Origin: Elusimicrobiota bacterium
GTDB taxonomy: Bacteria > Elusimicrobiota > Elusimicrobia > UBA1565 > UBA9628
DNA: 52,250 bases
Assembly (NCBI GenBank): GCA_016212795.1
Contig: JACRDT010000041.1
Coordinates: 1-52,250, forward strand
Direction of reading: 5' to 3'
The notes under the pieces are model-generated. The model did no database searches. It saw only the letters and a list, made by a program, of their open reading frames with translations, and was not told the origin of the DNA. Positions 38,936 to 48,339 of this stretch are shown one piece after another. The translations under genes were made by a program, and so were the position numbers. Position 1 is the stretch's first letter. Each line of letters starts with the position of its first letter.

Positions 38936-40404
38936 CAGAATCCGTCCGCCGGTTCCTGGCCACCTTCTGCTGGGACGAATACTATTTCCCCATGGACGGC
39001 CCGTTCCAGAACTACACCTATTTCCCGCCCGCGACCCTGCGGGAGGTCAGGGCCTGCTGGGAGCGGACCGCGGACCTCATCAGGGCCGGCAGGGCCCCCA
39101 GGGACATCGGCCTCTACATCCACTGGCCCTTCTGCCCGAGCCGGTGCTCTTTTTGCTTTTGCAGCATGCGCGTGCCCCGGTCGCGGTCCGAGACCGCGGC
39201 GTACCTCGCCATGCTGGAACGGGAGATGGAGGCCTTCCGCGGCGTCTTCAGGGGCTTGGGCTTCACGTCGCTCTGGGTCGGCGGGGGGACGCCGACCTTC
39301 ATGTCCGAGGCCGAGCTGGACCGTCTGCTCGCCCGCGCCCAGGAGGCCTTCCCCCTCGAGCCGGGGGCCGAGGTCTACGTCGAGGCGTCGGCCGCGACGC
39401 TGACGAAGGGCAAGGTCGAGGTTCTCCTCAGGCGCGGGGTCAACCGCGTCACCCTGGGCCTCCAGAGTTTCGACGGCCAGGTGCTGGCGCGAGTGGACCG
39501 CCGAGGGCAGGACCGGGGGGCCGCGGAGCGCGCCTTCGACCTGGTCTCGGGCCGCGGCATGGTCGTGGACGTGGACCTCATGGCCGGCCTGCCCGGGCAG
39601 ACGCGGGAGTCCTTCATCCGGGACCTGGCCTGGGTGATGCGCCGTCGCCCCGACGTCCTGCACCTCTTCGCGTTCGACCCGAGGCGGCAGACCCTGCTGG
39701 CGGCGGGGGGCTACGCGCACTCGCCCGGCCAGCGCCGGGAGCTGCGCATCCTCATTGAGACCGCGGACCGGGCGTTGCTGGCCGCGGGCTACAGGATGTC
39801 CCGCCTGGACCCGGAGACGCTCGAGCCCGACTGTCCGGAGGAGAGGCAGGACAGCGCCGTGCGCCGGCTCGGGGCGTCGGTGCTCGGCTTGGGCGCCAGC
39901 GCGATCTCCCACGCTTTCGGGACGGCCTGGTACTGCCACCCGCTCTCGGGGAGCCCCCGCCCGGGAGGCGCGCGTCCGGCGGGGGGCCTGCCGCCGTTCC
40001 GGCTGATGCGGTCGGGGCTCGACGAGGAGATGCGGGGCTGGGTTTTGAGGCAGTTGGCTCTATTTGGTATGATTTCTCTTCGGGGCTTCCACGAGCGGTT
40101 CGGGACGGCCCTGGCGAAGGTGCCGGGGCTCGGGGCGGCGGTCCGCGGCCTCGAGGCCGCCGGGGGATTGCGCCGGGACGGACCGCGCCTCTTCTGCGCG
40201 GGCCGCGACCCCGTCGAACGGCACGTTGGGCTCAAGCGTCTCTACAGCCCGCGGGTCGTCCGGGCCATCATGAACAAGCACGCAGCCGGCTATCGGGACT
40301 TCCTCGCGCAAGACGCCCGCGGCGGCCGCTGGGCCGGGGTCGTGCGGGAGAAGATGGATTTTCGGAACCTGTTCCGCGTCTATTTCAAGGGCGCTGCCGC
40401 ATGA
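38929..40404 (+). CDS. HemN-like radical SAM protein 2
   Basis: 491 residues from GTG 38929. Cys motif C69, C73, C76 and C78 in HWPFCPSRCSFCFC; VGGGTPTFMS, YVEASAATLTKGK, GLQSFDGQVLARVDRRGQ, LMAGLPGQTRESFI and HLFAFDPRRQT follow the HemN barrel. The C-terminal ~110 residues form a helical domain (FRLMRSGLDEEMRGWVLRQLALFG) ending LFRVYFKGAAA. The N-terminal YYFPMDGPFQNYTYFPP parallels the neighbours. No ATG lies near the expected start; the alignment with paralogue 3 begins exactly at this GTG inside the repeat. It overlaps the next gene by ATGA. Confidence 0.85.
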   Translation: MISESVRRFLATFCWDEYYFPMDGPFQNYTYFPPATLREVRACWERTADLIRAGRAPRDIGLYIHWPFCPSRCSFCFCSMRVPRSRSETAAYLAMLEREMEAFRGVFRGLGFTSLWVGGGTPTFMSEAELDRLLARAQEAFPLEPGAEVYVEASAATLTKGKVEVLLRRGVNRVTLGLQSFDGQVLARVDRRGQDRGAAERAFDLVSGRGMVVDVDLMAGLPGQTRESFIRDLAWVMRRRPDVLHLFAFDPRRQTLLAAGGYAHSPGQRRELRILIETADRALLAAGYRMSRLDPETLEPDCPEERQDSAVRRLGASVLGLGASAISHAFGTAWYCHPLSGSPRPGGARPAGGLPPFRLMRSGLDEEMRGWVLRQLALFGMISLRGFHERFGTALAKVPGLGAAVRGLEAAGGLRRDGPRLFCAGRDPVERHVGLKRLYSPRVVRAIMNKHAAGYRDFLAQDARGGRWAGVVREKMDFRNLFRVYFKGAAA

Positions 40405-41879
40405 TCGGCGAGCGCGAGCTCGGGCTCTACCGGTTCATGGGGCTCCTGGCCCGCAGCGAGGACTATCCCCCGAAGTGCGGCGCGTACCAGGACTACGACT
40501 ACTTCCAGCCCGTCGGCTTGGAGAAGATCCGCGCGGCGTGGAAGAGGACCGTGCGCCTCATGCGGGAGGGCCGCGCCCCCGGCGAGATCGGCATCTACGT
40601 CCATTGGCCGTTCTGCGTCAGCCAATGCTCCTACTGCTACTGCAGCATGGCGGTCCCGGCCGGCCCCGGGCAGATGACGGCCTACGCCGGCGCGCTCAAG
40701 AGGGAGATGGACGCCTTGGCCGACGTCTTCGAGGGGGTCGAGTTCCAGTCGGTCTACTTCGGGGGGGGGACCCCGACGCACATCGCCCAGGCCGACCTGG
40801 ACGGGCTCTTGTCCCACCTGCGGCGGCGCTTCCGCCTGGCCGAGGGGGCGCAGGTCTACTTCGAGGCGTCGCCCGGGACCCTGACCGCGGGGAAGATGGG
40901 GGTGCTCGTCCGGCACGGCGTCAACCGCGTCACGCTCGGCGTGCAGACGCGCGACGAGGCGGTGCTCCGGGCCTGCGACCGGAGGGGGCAGACGGCGGCG
41001 TCGGCCGACCGGGCCTTCGCGCTCATGGCGGCGGCGCCCGGCGTCGTCAAGGACGTGGACCTCGTCTTCGGCCTGGAGGGGCAGAGCCGGCTGTCCTTCG
41101 TCAAGGATCTCGCCTGGGCGCTGGGCCGCGGTCCCGAGGTGATCCACCTCTACGGGTTCGAGCCACGGCCACAGACCCTGTTCTCGCGCCGCGGCGGGCG
41201 GCTGGCGGCGCGGGCCCAGCGGGAGATGGACCTGACGCAGGCCGTGGCGCGGCGCCTGCTCGAGCGGGCCGGCTACTCGACCTCCCGCTGGGACGCGGAT
41301 CTGCGCGAGCGCCCGCCTCTCGAGGAGCGCCAGGACGCGGCGGTGCGCAACCTGGGGGCGTCGGTCCTGGGGTTCGGGTCGACCGCCAAGTCGCACGCCT
41401 TCGGCTCGGCCTGGTACGAGCACCGCCCGGCGCGGCGGGGCGCGGCGCCGTCCGGCGGGGTCCCGCGGTTCTACTGGCTGCCCGTCGGGATGGAGGAGGA
41501 GATGCGGGGCTACGCGATCCGCCACCTCTGCCGCTTCGGGCACGTCTCCCGGGCGGCCTTCCGCTGGGCGTTCGGCCGCGACCCGCTCGGCGCGCCGGGC
41601 CTGGCGCGGGCCTTGAGGGACCTGGAGGAGGCCGGGAAAGTCGCGGTCTCGCGGGAGCGCGTCACGCTCACGGTCGACGACGGCGTGGAACGGCTGGTCT
41701 GGCTCAAGCGCCTCTACGGCGCTGCGGTGGTGCGCGCCGTCCTGAGCCGGCACCGCCGGCGCTACGAGCGGTTCCTCGAGCGGCGACGGACGGGCGAGGC
41801 CGGCCTGGCCCGGACGCTGGAGGCGACGGACCTCGGCCGTTCCCGCGTGATGGTATTCTATAGGGGGAAGCGACCATGA
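40401..41879 (+). CDS. HemN-like radical SAM protein 3
   Basis: 492 residues. Cys motif C72, C76, C79 and C81 in HWPFCVSQCSYCYC; FGGGTPTHIAQ, YFEASPGTLTAGK, GVQTRDEAVLRACDRRGQ, LVFGLEGQSRLSFV and HLYGFEPRPQTLF complete the fold. The same C-terminal domain as paralogue 2 is present (PVGMEEEMRGYAIRHLCRFG). Three consecutive paralogues argue for a pathway with related successive reactions or for a heteromeric complex. Both gene boundaries are ATGA overlaps, so the set is translated as one block. Confidence 0.87.
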   Translation: MIGERELGLYRFMGLLARSEDYPPKCGAYQDYDYFQPVGLEKIRAAWKRTVRLMREGRAPGEIGIYVHWPFCVSQCSYCYCSMAVPAGPGQMTAYAGALKREMDALADVFEGVEFQSVYFGGGTPTHIAQADLDGLLSHLRRRFRLAEGAQVYFEASPGTLTAGKMGVLVRHGVNRVTLGVQTRDEAVLRACDRRGQTAASADRAFALMAAAPGVVKDVDLVFGLEGQSRLSFVKDLAWALGRGPEVIHLYGFEPRPQTLFSRRGGRLAARAQREMDLTQAVARRLLERAGYSTSRWDADLRERPPLEERQDAAVRNLGASVLGFGSTAKSHAFGSAWYEHRPARRGAAPSGGVPRFYWLPVGMEEEMRGYAIRHLCRFGHVSRAAFRWAFGRDPLGAPGLARALRDLEEAGKVAVSRERVTLTVDDGVERLVWLKRLYGAAVVRAVLSRHRRRYERFLERRRTGEAGLARTLEATDLGRSRVMVFYRGKRP

Positions 41880-43759
41880 CCGAGCAGTTCCAGGGCTCCG
41901 CGCCGCAGGACACCCCGGTCTCGTCCCGGATCCACACCCTGGAGATCACCGACAGGTGCAACGAGGGGTGCGTCTTCTGCTTCGCGGCCCCGAGCCGCAG
42001 GGACTCCGAGGGCAGCCACGCGGCCGTCGAGACCGTGAAGAAGCAGCTCCGGGATTTCAAGAGGGAGGGCTTCGCGGGCGTGTGCTTCTCGGGAGGCGAG
42101 CCCACGCTCCACCCGGACTTGCCCAAGCTGGTGCGCCTGGCCATCGACGAGGGCCTGAAGGTGGAGATCGACACCAACGCGCTGCGGTTCGCGGAGAAAG
42201 CCTATCTGGATTCGTTCGCCTCGAGCGGGTTCGACTTCGGCTGCCGGGTCTCCTTCCACTCTCACAAGGAGGCCGTCTATAACGCCATGACGCAGACGAA
42301 GTCCTACCGCGCGGCGGTTGCCGGCATCCGCGCCCTCCTGGGGCGGGGCATCCCCGTCGACTTTTCGCATGTCCTCAACGCGCACAACTACCGCGATTTC
42401 CCGGGCTGGGTCCGGTTCGTCGACAAGGAATTCGCCGGGCTCAGGCGGACCGGGCGCATCGTGGCGTCCGTCCATTTCAACCTGCAGGTCGAGGAGGGGC
42501 GCTCCATGGCGCCCTTCAAGCTGGTGAAGCCCTACCTGCTCAAGGGCGCCGCCTTCTCCGCCATCGAGGTGAACTACAAGACGCCCTGCGCCGCGAGCGA
42601 CTGCCTCTTCGAGGCTGGGTTCACGCGGAAGGCGGCGAACTTCTCCGGCGCCGCGCGCCGGAGCAACCTGGCCAGGCTCAAGGAGCTGCCGCTGCCCCGG
42701 CAGAAGGAGCTCCTCGAATACTTCATCCCCAAGAAGTGCTATTCGTGCCGGCTCTTCCTCAACCCGTTCTGCAGGGGCATCCGGAAGAGGTACGTCCTGC
42801 GGTTCGGGTACGGCGAGTATCCGGGGCTGCTCGACGACAGCGAGCGGCGCCATATCGACGGGCTGAGGCGCCGGGCCGAGCCTGTCGTGGACCTGCGCGA
42901 GGTGCGGGGCAGCCCCTACGTGGCGCTGGGCGCGCCGGCCTCGCGCTCTGAAGGGGACATCGGGGCGCTGGCCAAGACCTTGACCGGGGACCCGGACCAG
43001 CAGGTCCGGCGCGAGGCGGCGCGCAGCCTGGCGGCCAAGGGGTCCAAGGCCGCGGCGGCGCTGGAGCCGCTGCTGAGGGCGCTGGAAGACCCGGACAAGG
43101 AGACGCGCTGGGAGGCGGCGCGGGCCATCGCGGGCCTGGGCCGTCTGGAGGGGCGCGCGGCGGGGCCGCTGCTCAAGGCGCTTGGGGACGCCGAGGCGAT
43201 CACGCGGCGCTACGTGGTGAGCGCGCTGCGCTCGCTGCGGCCGCTGCCCGCCCAGGCGGCGGCGGCGTTGGGCAGGGCGCTGGGCGATGCGGACGTGCAG
43301 GTGCGCCGCGAGGTCGGCCTGGCGTTCGCCGACCTGGGGCCCGCGGCCTTGGCCGCGGCCGGGGCGCTGGGCAAGGCCCTGCGGGAGGACCCGGACAGCC
43401 AGTCGCGCCAGAACCTGGTGCTGGCGTTCTCGAAGATGGAGCATCCGCCCGCGCAGGCCGCGGCGGCGCTGGTGGGGGCGCTCAAGGACGCGGACCTCCA
43501 GGTGCGCCGCGAGGCGGCCTACGCCCTGGCCAAGATGGAGCCCGTGCCGGCCTCGGCGTCCGCCGGACTGCTCAAGGCGCTGGAGGCGGGCGACGGCCAG
43601 CTGAGCTGGGCGGTGGCGCTGGCGCTGGGCCGCCTGGCCGAGCCGCCCGCGAAGGTCGTGGAAGCCTTGGCCAAGCTGGCGGAGCACCCGGACCCGAAGG
43701 TCTCCAAGGAAGCCGCGGGCGCGCTCTCCAGGCTGGGGGGGACCGGTGGGAGCTCCTGA
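41876..43759 (+). CDS. Radical SAM protein fused to C-terminal HEAT repeats
   Basis: 627 residues. Radical SAM domain about 18-230 with C28, C32 and C35 in TDRCNEGCVFCF and the GGEP motif at 73-76 (FSGGEPTLHPDL). A Cys-rich second region follows (KTPCAASDCLF, KKCYSCRLFLNPFC), likely holding an auxiliary iron-sulfur cluster in a SPASM/twitch-like way. From about residue 345 to the end are HEAT/PBS-lyase-type repeats (QQVRREAARSLAAKG, KETRWEAARAIAGLG, LQVRREAAYALAKME). HEAT arrays bind protein partners and here may hold a substrate or assemble the enzymes. It starts with an ATGA overlap and overlaps the next gene by 14 bases. Confidence 0.85.
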   Translation: MTEQFQGSAPQDTPVSSRIHTLEITDRCNEGCVFCFAAPSRRDSEGSHAAVETVKKQLRDFKREGFAGVCFSGGEPTLHPDLPKLVRLAIDEGLKVEIDTNALRFAEKAYLDSFASSGFDFGCRVSFHSHKEAVYNAMTQTKSYRAAVAGIRALLGRGIPVDFSHVLNAHNYRDFPGWVRFVDKEFAGLRRTGRIVASVHFNLQVEEGRSMAPFKLVKPYLLKGAAFSAIEVNYKTPCAASDCLFEAGFTRKAANFSGAARRSNLARLKELPLPRQKELLEYFIPKKCYSCRLFLNPFCRGIRKRYVLRFGYGEYPGLLDDSERRHIDGLRRRAEPVVDLREVRGSPYVALGAPASRSEGDIGALAKTLTGDPDQQVRREAARSLAAKGSKAAAALEPLLRALEDPDKETRWEAARAIAGLGRLEGRAAGPLLKALGDAEAITRRYVVSALRSLRPLPAQAAAALGRALGDADVQVRREVGLAFADLGPAALAAAGALGKALREDPDSQSRQNLVLAFSKMEHPPAQAAAALVGALKDADLQVRREAAYALAKMEPVPASASAGLLKALEAGDGQLSWAVALALGRLAEPPAKVVEALAKLAEHPDPKVSKEAAGALSRLGGTGGSS

Positions 43760-46037
43760 GCCCGGCCAGCCCGCCTCCGGCGGGATACAGGCGCTGATCA
43801 AGACGCTGACGACGGGCGCGGAGCCCCAGGCCCGCCGGGAGGCCGCCTTGGCGCTCGGCAGGATGGGGCCCTCGGCCCGCGTGGCCGAGGCCCTGGCCGG
43901 CGCCTTGGCCAAGGACCGGGACGCCCGGGTTCGCGAATTCGCGGCGCTGGCGTTCTCGAAATGGGGGTCGCCTCCGCGCCTGGCCGCGGGAGCGCTCGTC
44001 GCGGCCCTGGAGGATTCGGACGCTCTGGTGCGGCGGGAGGCGATCTACGCCCTCTCGATGATGAGCCCCCTGCCCGCGGCCGCCTGCCGCGGCCTGCTCA
44101 AGGCGCTGGAGACTTCGGAGCGTCCGCTGCGCCAGGCCATCGCGTCGGCGTTGGGCAAGCTCGCCCGGCCGAGCGCGCAGGTCGTGAAGGTCCTGGCGGG
44201 GCTCAAGAGGTCGTTTCGGATCTACACCCTCGAGATCACGGAGCGGTGCAACGAGGACTGCGTCTTCTGCTTCGCGGCCCCGCGGCGCCTGGGCGCCGAG
44301 GGGACCCACTCGACGGTCGAGACGGTCAAGAAGCAGCTCCAAGGCATCAAGAAGGACGGCTATGAGGCCGTGTGCTTCTCGGGGGGCGAGCCCACGCTCC
44401 ACCCGGACCTGCCCGGCCTGATGCGCCTGGCCGCCGAGGAGGGCCTGAGCGTGGAGCTCAACACCAACGCGCTGCGCTTCGCGAGCAAGGCCTACCTGGA
44501 CTCGTTCGGCCCGGGCCGGCTGAAGTTCAACTGCCGGGTCTCCTTCCACTCCCACAAGGAGGCCGTCTACGACGCCATGACGGGCGTGAAGGCCTACCGC
44601 GCCGCGCTCGCCGGCATCCGCGCCCTCCTCGGGCGGGACATCCCCGTGAACTTCTCGCATGTCCTCAACGCGCGCAACTACCGGGATTTCCCGGGCTGGG
44701 TCCGGTTCGTCGAGAAGAACTTCGCCGGGGCCGCGGCGGACAATAAGACCGTGGCGTCGGTCTATTTCAACCAGCAGGTCCCGGACGGACGTTCCATGGT
44801 GCCGTTCAAGCGGGTGAAGCCCTACCTCCTCGAAGGCGCCCGCTCGACCGTGATCGAGGTGGACTACAAGACGCCCTGCACCGCGAGCGACTGCCTCTTC
44901 GAGGAGGGGTTCGGCCGGAAGGCGGGCGACTTCTCGCCCGCCACGCGCCGGAGCAACCTGGCCAGGCTCAAGGAGCTGCCGCTGCCGAGGCAGAGGGAGC
45001 TCCTCGAGTACTTCGTCCCCGAGCGATGCTACTCGTGCCGGAGATTCCTCAACCCTTTCTGCAAGGGCATCCGCAAGCGGTATCTGCTGCTCTTCGGGTA
45101 CGGCGAGTATCCGGGGCTCCTCAGCGCGGAGGAGCGGCGGTACGTCGACGCCTTGAGGCGGCGGCCGGAGCCCGTCGCCGACATGCGCGAGGTGCGCGCC
45201 AGCCCGTACGTGGTGCTGGGCGCGCCGGCGTCGCGCTCGGAGGGGGACGTCGATGCGCTGGCCAGGACCCTGGGGGAGAACCCCGACCAGCTGCTCCGGC
45301 GCGAGGCGGCGCGCAGCCTGGCGGCCAGGGGGCCCGAGGCGGCGGGGGCGCTTGAGCCGCTGCTGAGGGCGCTGGAGGACCAGGACAAGGAGACGCGCTG
45401 GGAGGCGGCGCGGGCCATCGCGGGCCTGGGCCCGCTGGACGAGCGCGCGGCGGGGCCGCTGCTCAAGGCGTTGGGAGACGCCGAGGCGGTCACCAGGCGC
45501 TACGCGGCGGGCGCGCTGCGCTCGCTGAGGCCGAGCCCGCCGCAGGCGCTGGCGGCGTTGGGCAAAGCCTTGGCGGACGAGGACGCCCAGGTCCGCCGGG
45601 AGGCGGGCTTGGGGTTGGCCGAGCTGGGGCCCGCGGCCCGTCCCGCGGCCCGGGAGCTGGCCAAGGCTCTGCTGGAGGACCCGGACAGCCAGTCGCGCCA
45701 GAACGTCGCCCTGGCGTTCTCGAGGATGGAGCCTCCGCCCGCCGAGGCGGCCGAGGCGCTGGTCCGCGCGCTGGAGGATGAGGAGCCGCAGGTGCGCCGC
45801 GAGGCCGCCTACGCGCTGTCGATGATGGAGCCCGTGCCGGCCGAAGCGTGCCCGGGCCTGCTCGAGGCGCTGGAGGCCGGGGACGGCCAGTTGAGCTGGG
45901 CGGTCGCCCTGGCGGTGGGGAGGATGGCGCGGCCCCCGAAGAAGGCGCTGGAGGCCCTGGCCAAGCTGGCGGAGCACCCGGACCCGAAGGTCGCCAAGGA
46001 AGCGGCGGGCGCGCTCTCGAGGCTGGGGCGGGCATGA
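43746..46037 (+). CDS. Radical SAM protein flanked on both sides by HEAT repeats
   Basis: 763 residues from GTG 43746. HEAT repeats at about 10-150 (QARREAALALGRMG, ALVRREAIYALSMM), then a radical SAM domain with C168, C172 and C175 (TERCNEDCVFCF) and CFSGGEPTLHPDL, then the Cys region KTPCTASDCLF / ERCYSCRRFLNPFC, then another HEAT array to the end. The catalytic part is very close to that of the preceding gene, so the pair arose by tandem duplication; the N-terminal HEAT block looks like the C-terminal array of a neighbour fused in. The GTG start lies within the previous gene's last codons. The stop overlaps the next ATG (ATGA). Confidence 0.83.
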   Translation: MGAPEPGQPASGGIQALIKTLTTGAEPQARREAALALGRMGPSARVAEALAGALAKDRDARVREFAALAFSKWGSPPRLAAGALVAALEDSDALVRREAIYALSMMSPLPAAACRGLLKALETSERPLRQAIASALGKLARPSAQVVKVLAGLKRSFRIYTLEITERCNEDCVFCFAAPRRLGAEGTHSTVETVKKQLQGIKKDGYEAVCFSGGEPTLHPDLPGLMRLAAEEGLSVELNTNALRFASKAYLDSFGPGRLKFNCRVSFHSHKEAVYDAMTGVKAYRAALAGIRALLGRDIPVNFSHVLNARNYRDFPGWVRFVEKNFAGAAADNKTVASVYFNQQVPDGRSMVPFKRVKPYLLEGARSTVIEVDYKTPCTASDCLFEEGFGRKAGDFSPATRRSNLARLKELPLPRQRELLEYFVPERCYSCRRFLNPFCKGIRKRYLLLFGYGEYPGLLSAEERRYVDALRRRPEPVADMREVRASPYVVLGAPASRSEGDVDALARTLGENPDQLLRREAARSLAARGPEAAGALEPLLRALEDQDKETRWEAARAIAGLGPLDERAAGPLLKALGDAEAVTRRYAAGALRSLRPSPPQALAALGKALADEDAQVRREAGLGLAELGPAARPAARELAKALLEDPDSQSRQNVALAFSRMEPPPAEAAEALVRALEDEEPQVRREAAYALSMMEPVPAEACPGLLEALEAGDGQLSWAVALAVGRMARPPKKALEALAKLAEHPDPKVAKEAAGALSRLGRA

Positions 46038-48172
46038 AGAAAGCCGTCCTCGTCGAGCCGCCGCAGAGCTTCGCGTCCAGCGACCTAGACAGCCGCAAAG
46101 CGTCGTTCTCTTCCCCGTTGGGCGTCGTGGCTGTCGGGTCCTATCTCGCAGCCCACGGCGTGCCGGTCGAGATCGTCGACGTGCAGATGGACTACGGGAT
46201 CGGGCTGACTCCCGACGCCGAGCGTCTGGTCTTACGACGCGTGACCCGGGACCTGCTCGCGCAGAAGGACGCCATCGCATGGGTCGGGATCTCGCAGATA
46301 TGGAGCTACAACCTGGGCATGGAGCTTGCCCGCGAGGTTCGGCAGGCTTTGCCCCAGGTGCCGATCATCATGGGGGGGTACTTCCCCTCTTTCGCCTACC
46401 GGCAGGTGCTGGAGGAGTGCCCCGCCGTTACGGCGGTGGTCCGTGGGGACGGCGAGGCCGCGGCCCTGAGGATCAGCCGGCGCGCGGCCCAAGGCCGGCC
46501 TTTCCTTCGCGACGACACGCCGAACCTGGCCTGGCGCGAGGGGGGGAGGATCGCGACGAGCCGTATGGAGCCGATGGGCTTGGGCGACCTGCCGATCTGT
46601 GATTACAGTCTCCTCCGGCACCCGGCCGCCTATCCGACGATCTCCGTGTACACCTCGCGGGGCTGCCCGTGGTCATGCCGGTTCTGCCCCGAGGCCGGGA
46701 TGCGCCCGTACGCGGCGTTCCCCGCGGGGTGGGTGAGGCGGCAGCTGTCCCATGTCGTCTCCGTCGCCCCGTGCAAGCGGGTCCTGTTCGCCGATCCGAC
46801 GTTCGGCGTGGGCAGGGAACGCGCCAAGGACATCTGCGGTGCGGTGCGGGACCGGCGGCTCCGGTGCTTCGTCGAGAGCCGCGCGGATGCCGTCGATGCG
46901 GGTTTGGTGCGGCTGCTGGCCGAGGCCGGGTTCGACAGCATCTACTACGGCGTCGAGTCCGCCCATCCACCGACGCTCGTCAGGATGGGGAAGGTCCGGG
47001 ACGTGGCGGCGGCGCGTCGTTTCATCGAGAAGTCGATGAGGGCGGTTCAGGCGTGTTTCGAGGAAGGGGTGACGCCGATCGTCGGGGTGATGCTCGCCTA
47101 TCCCGGCGACACCGAGTCGTCCTATCGGGCCACGCTGGCGTTCGCGAGGAGGCTGCGTCATCTCCATGACACCGTCAAGCCGCATGGCGGCAAGAAGCCC
47201 GGCCTCTTCGTGCATTGCCATCGGACGGGTGTCATCGACGGCACCTCGCTCGCTCGGGCGCGTTTGCGCGCGGCGTCGGGCTCCGGCGGAAAGGGGCTCT
47301 CCCATCCGCCCCGCATGGCCGAGGCGACCGTGCGGTACGTCGGAGAGATCGGGGGGCAGAGCGTGCTCACGCCCCTGGCGGTGGAGAGGCTGAGCCGGTA
47401 CTGGACGGTATCCCTGCTGACGCTCCTGGAAAATCACCCCGGGCTGCGGGACGATGACGGGGTCCTGACGCTGGGCGACATCTTGAGCGGGGGCGGCCCC
47501 GTGATGCCTCCCAAGAAAGCCGTGCGGATCCTGAATCTGGAGGGCCCCCGGGAAACCGACGGTTTGGGACGTCGGCTGGAGTCCGTGACCGACATGGATC
47601 CTGTGCGTGGCGCCCCCGTGCTCGAACGCGGCGCGGGCGCTCCCCGGCATCCCCCGCGGCCGTGGACGGTGGCGGCGTTGAGCGAGGCCCTGGCCGACAA
47701 GGACGCGCAGGTCCGCCGGGAAGCCGGCGTGGCATTGGCCGGGATGGGGCCCGCGGCTCGCGCTGCGGCCGGCGCATTGGCGAAGGCTCTGCGCGGCGAC
47801 CCTGACGGCCAATCGCGCCGGAACATCGCGCTGGCGTTCTCGAAGATGGGGCGCCCGCCCGCCGAAGCGGCTGGGGCGCTGGTGGGGGCGCTGAAGGACG
47901 CCGACCTTCAGGTACGGCGTGAGGCGGCCTACGCGCTGTCCAAGATGGAGCCCGTGCCGGCCTCGGCGAGCGCCGGGCTGATCGAGGCGCTGGCGGCTGG
48001 AGACGCGCAGTTGACATGGGCGGTCGCGCTGGCGATGGGAAGGCTGTCCCGGCCGTCCAAGAAAGTGCTGGAGGCTTTGGCGAAGCTGGCGTCCGACCCG
48101 GACCAGAGGATCTCCAAGGAAGCGTCGGGCGCGCTGTCCAGGTCCGGTCCCCGCGGCTCCCAAGGTCGGTGA
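46034..48172 (+). CDS. B12-binding-like radical SAM protein with C-terminal HEAT repeats (copy 1)
   Basis: 712 residues. Residues 1-150 form a Rossmann B12-binding-like domain as in BchE-type enzymes (VAVGSYLAAHGVPVEIVDVQMDYG, IIMGGYFPSF, VVRGDGEAA), without a DxHxxG cobalamin ligand motif. The radical SAM domain has C211, C215 and C218 (SRGCPWSCRFCPE), followed by ADPTFGVG and YYGVESAHPPTL. A helical region follows and HEAT repeats run from about 544 to 712. Class B radical SAM enzymes typically methylate unreactive carbons or close rings. ATG 46034 overlaps the previous stop (ATGA). A 140-base block is nearly identical to the second copy at 48812. Confidence 0.85.
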   Translation: MKKAVLVEPPQSFASSDLDSRKASFSSPLGVVAVGSYLAAHGVPVEIVDVQMDYGIGLTPDAERLVLRRVTRDLLAQKDAIAWVGISQIWSYNLGMELAREVRQALPQVPIIMGGYFPSFAYRQVLEECPAVTAVVRGDGEAAALRISRRAAQGRPFLRDDTPNLAWREGGRIATSRMEPMGLGDLPICDYSLLRHPAAYPTISVYTSRGCPWSCRFCPEAGMRPYAAFPAGWVRRQLSHVVSVAPCKRVLFADPTFGVGRERAKDICGAVRDRRLRCFVESRADAVDAGLVRLLAEAGFDSIYYGVESAHPPTLVRMGKVRDVAAARRFIEKSMRAVQACFEEGVTPIVGVMLAYPGDTESSYRATLAFARRLRHLHDTVKPHGGKKPGLFVHCHRTGVIDGTSLARARLRAASGSGGKGLSHPPRMAEATVRYVGEIGGQSVLTPLAVERLSRYWTVSLLTLLENHPGLRDDDGVLTLGDILSGGGPVMPPKKAVRILNLEGPRETDGLGRRLESVTDMDPVRGAPVLERGAGAPRHPPRPWTVAALSEALADKDAQVRREAGVALAGMGPAARAAAGALAKALRGDPDGQSRRNIALAFSKMGRPPAEAAGALVGALKDADLQVRREAAYALSKMEPVPASASAGLIEALAAGDAQLTWAVALAMGRLSRPSKKVLEALAKLASDPDQRISKEASGALSRSGPRGSQGR

Positions 48173-48339
48173 GACCTCCGTGTCGGGCTTCTCCCGGCGC
48201 AGGGAGAACCGCGTACAGGTCGTCCCCGGCGTCCACGGAGGAAGGGACGATATGATACTATCTTGAAAGCGCCGCTGCGGGGCGAGGGGTGCCGCCGGGG
48301 GCGTGCCGGACGGTTCTCCGCCGCGGACGGGAGGGGACG

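Noticed and set aside
43572..46280. 902-codon open frame on the minus strand, and similar long minus frames at 41858-43912 and 46673-48163
   Set aside because: They are antisense to clear radical SAM-HEAT genes; the GC-rich third positions of the real genes keep the opposite frames open. Their products are Arg/Pro/Gly/His-rich with no domain.
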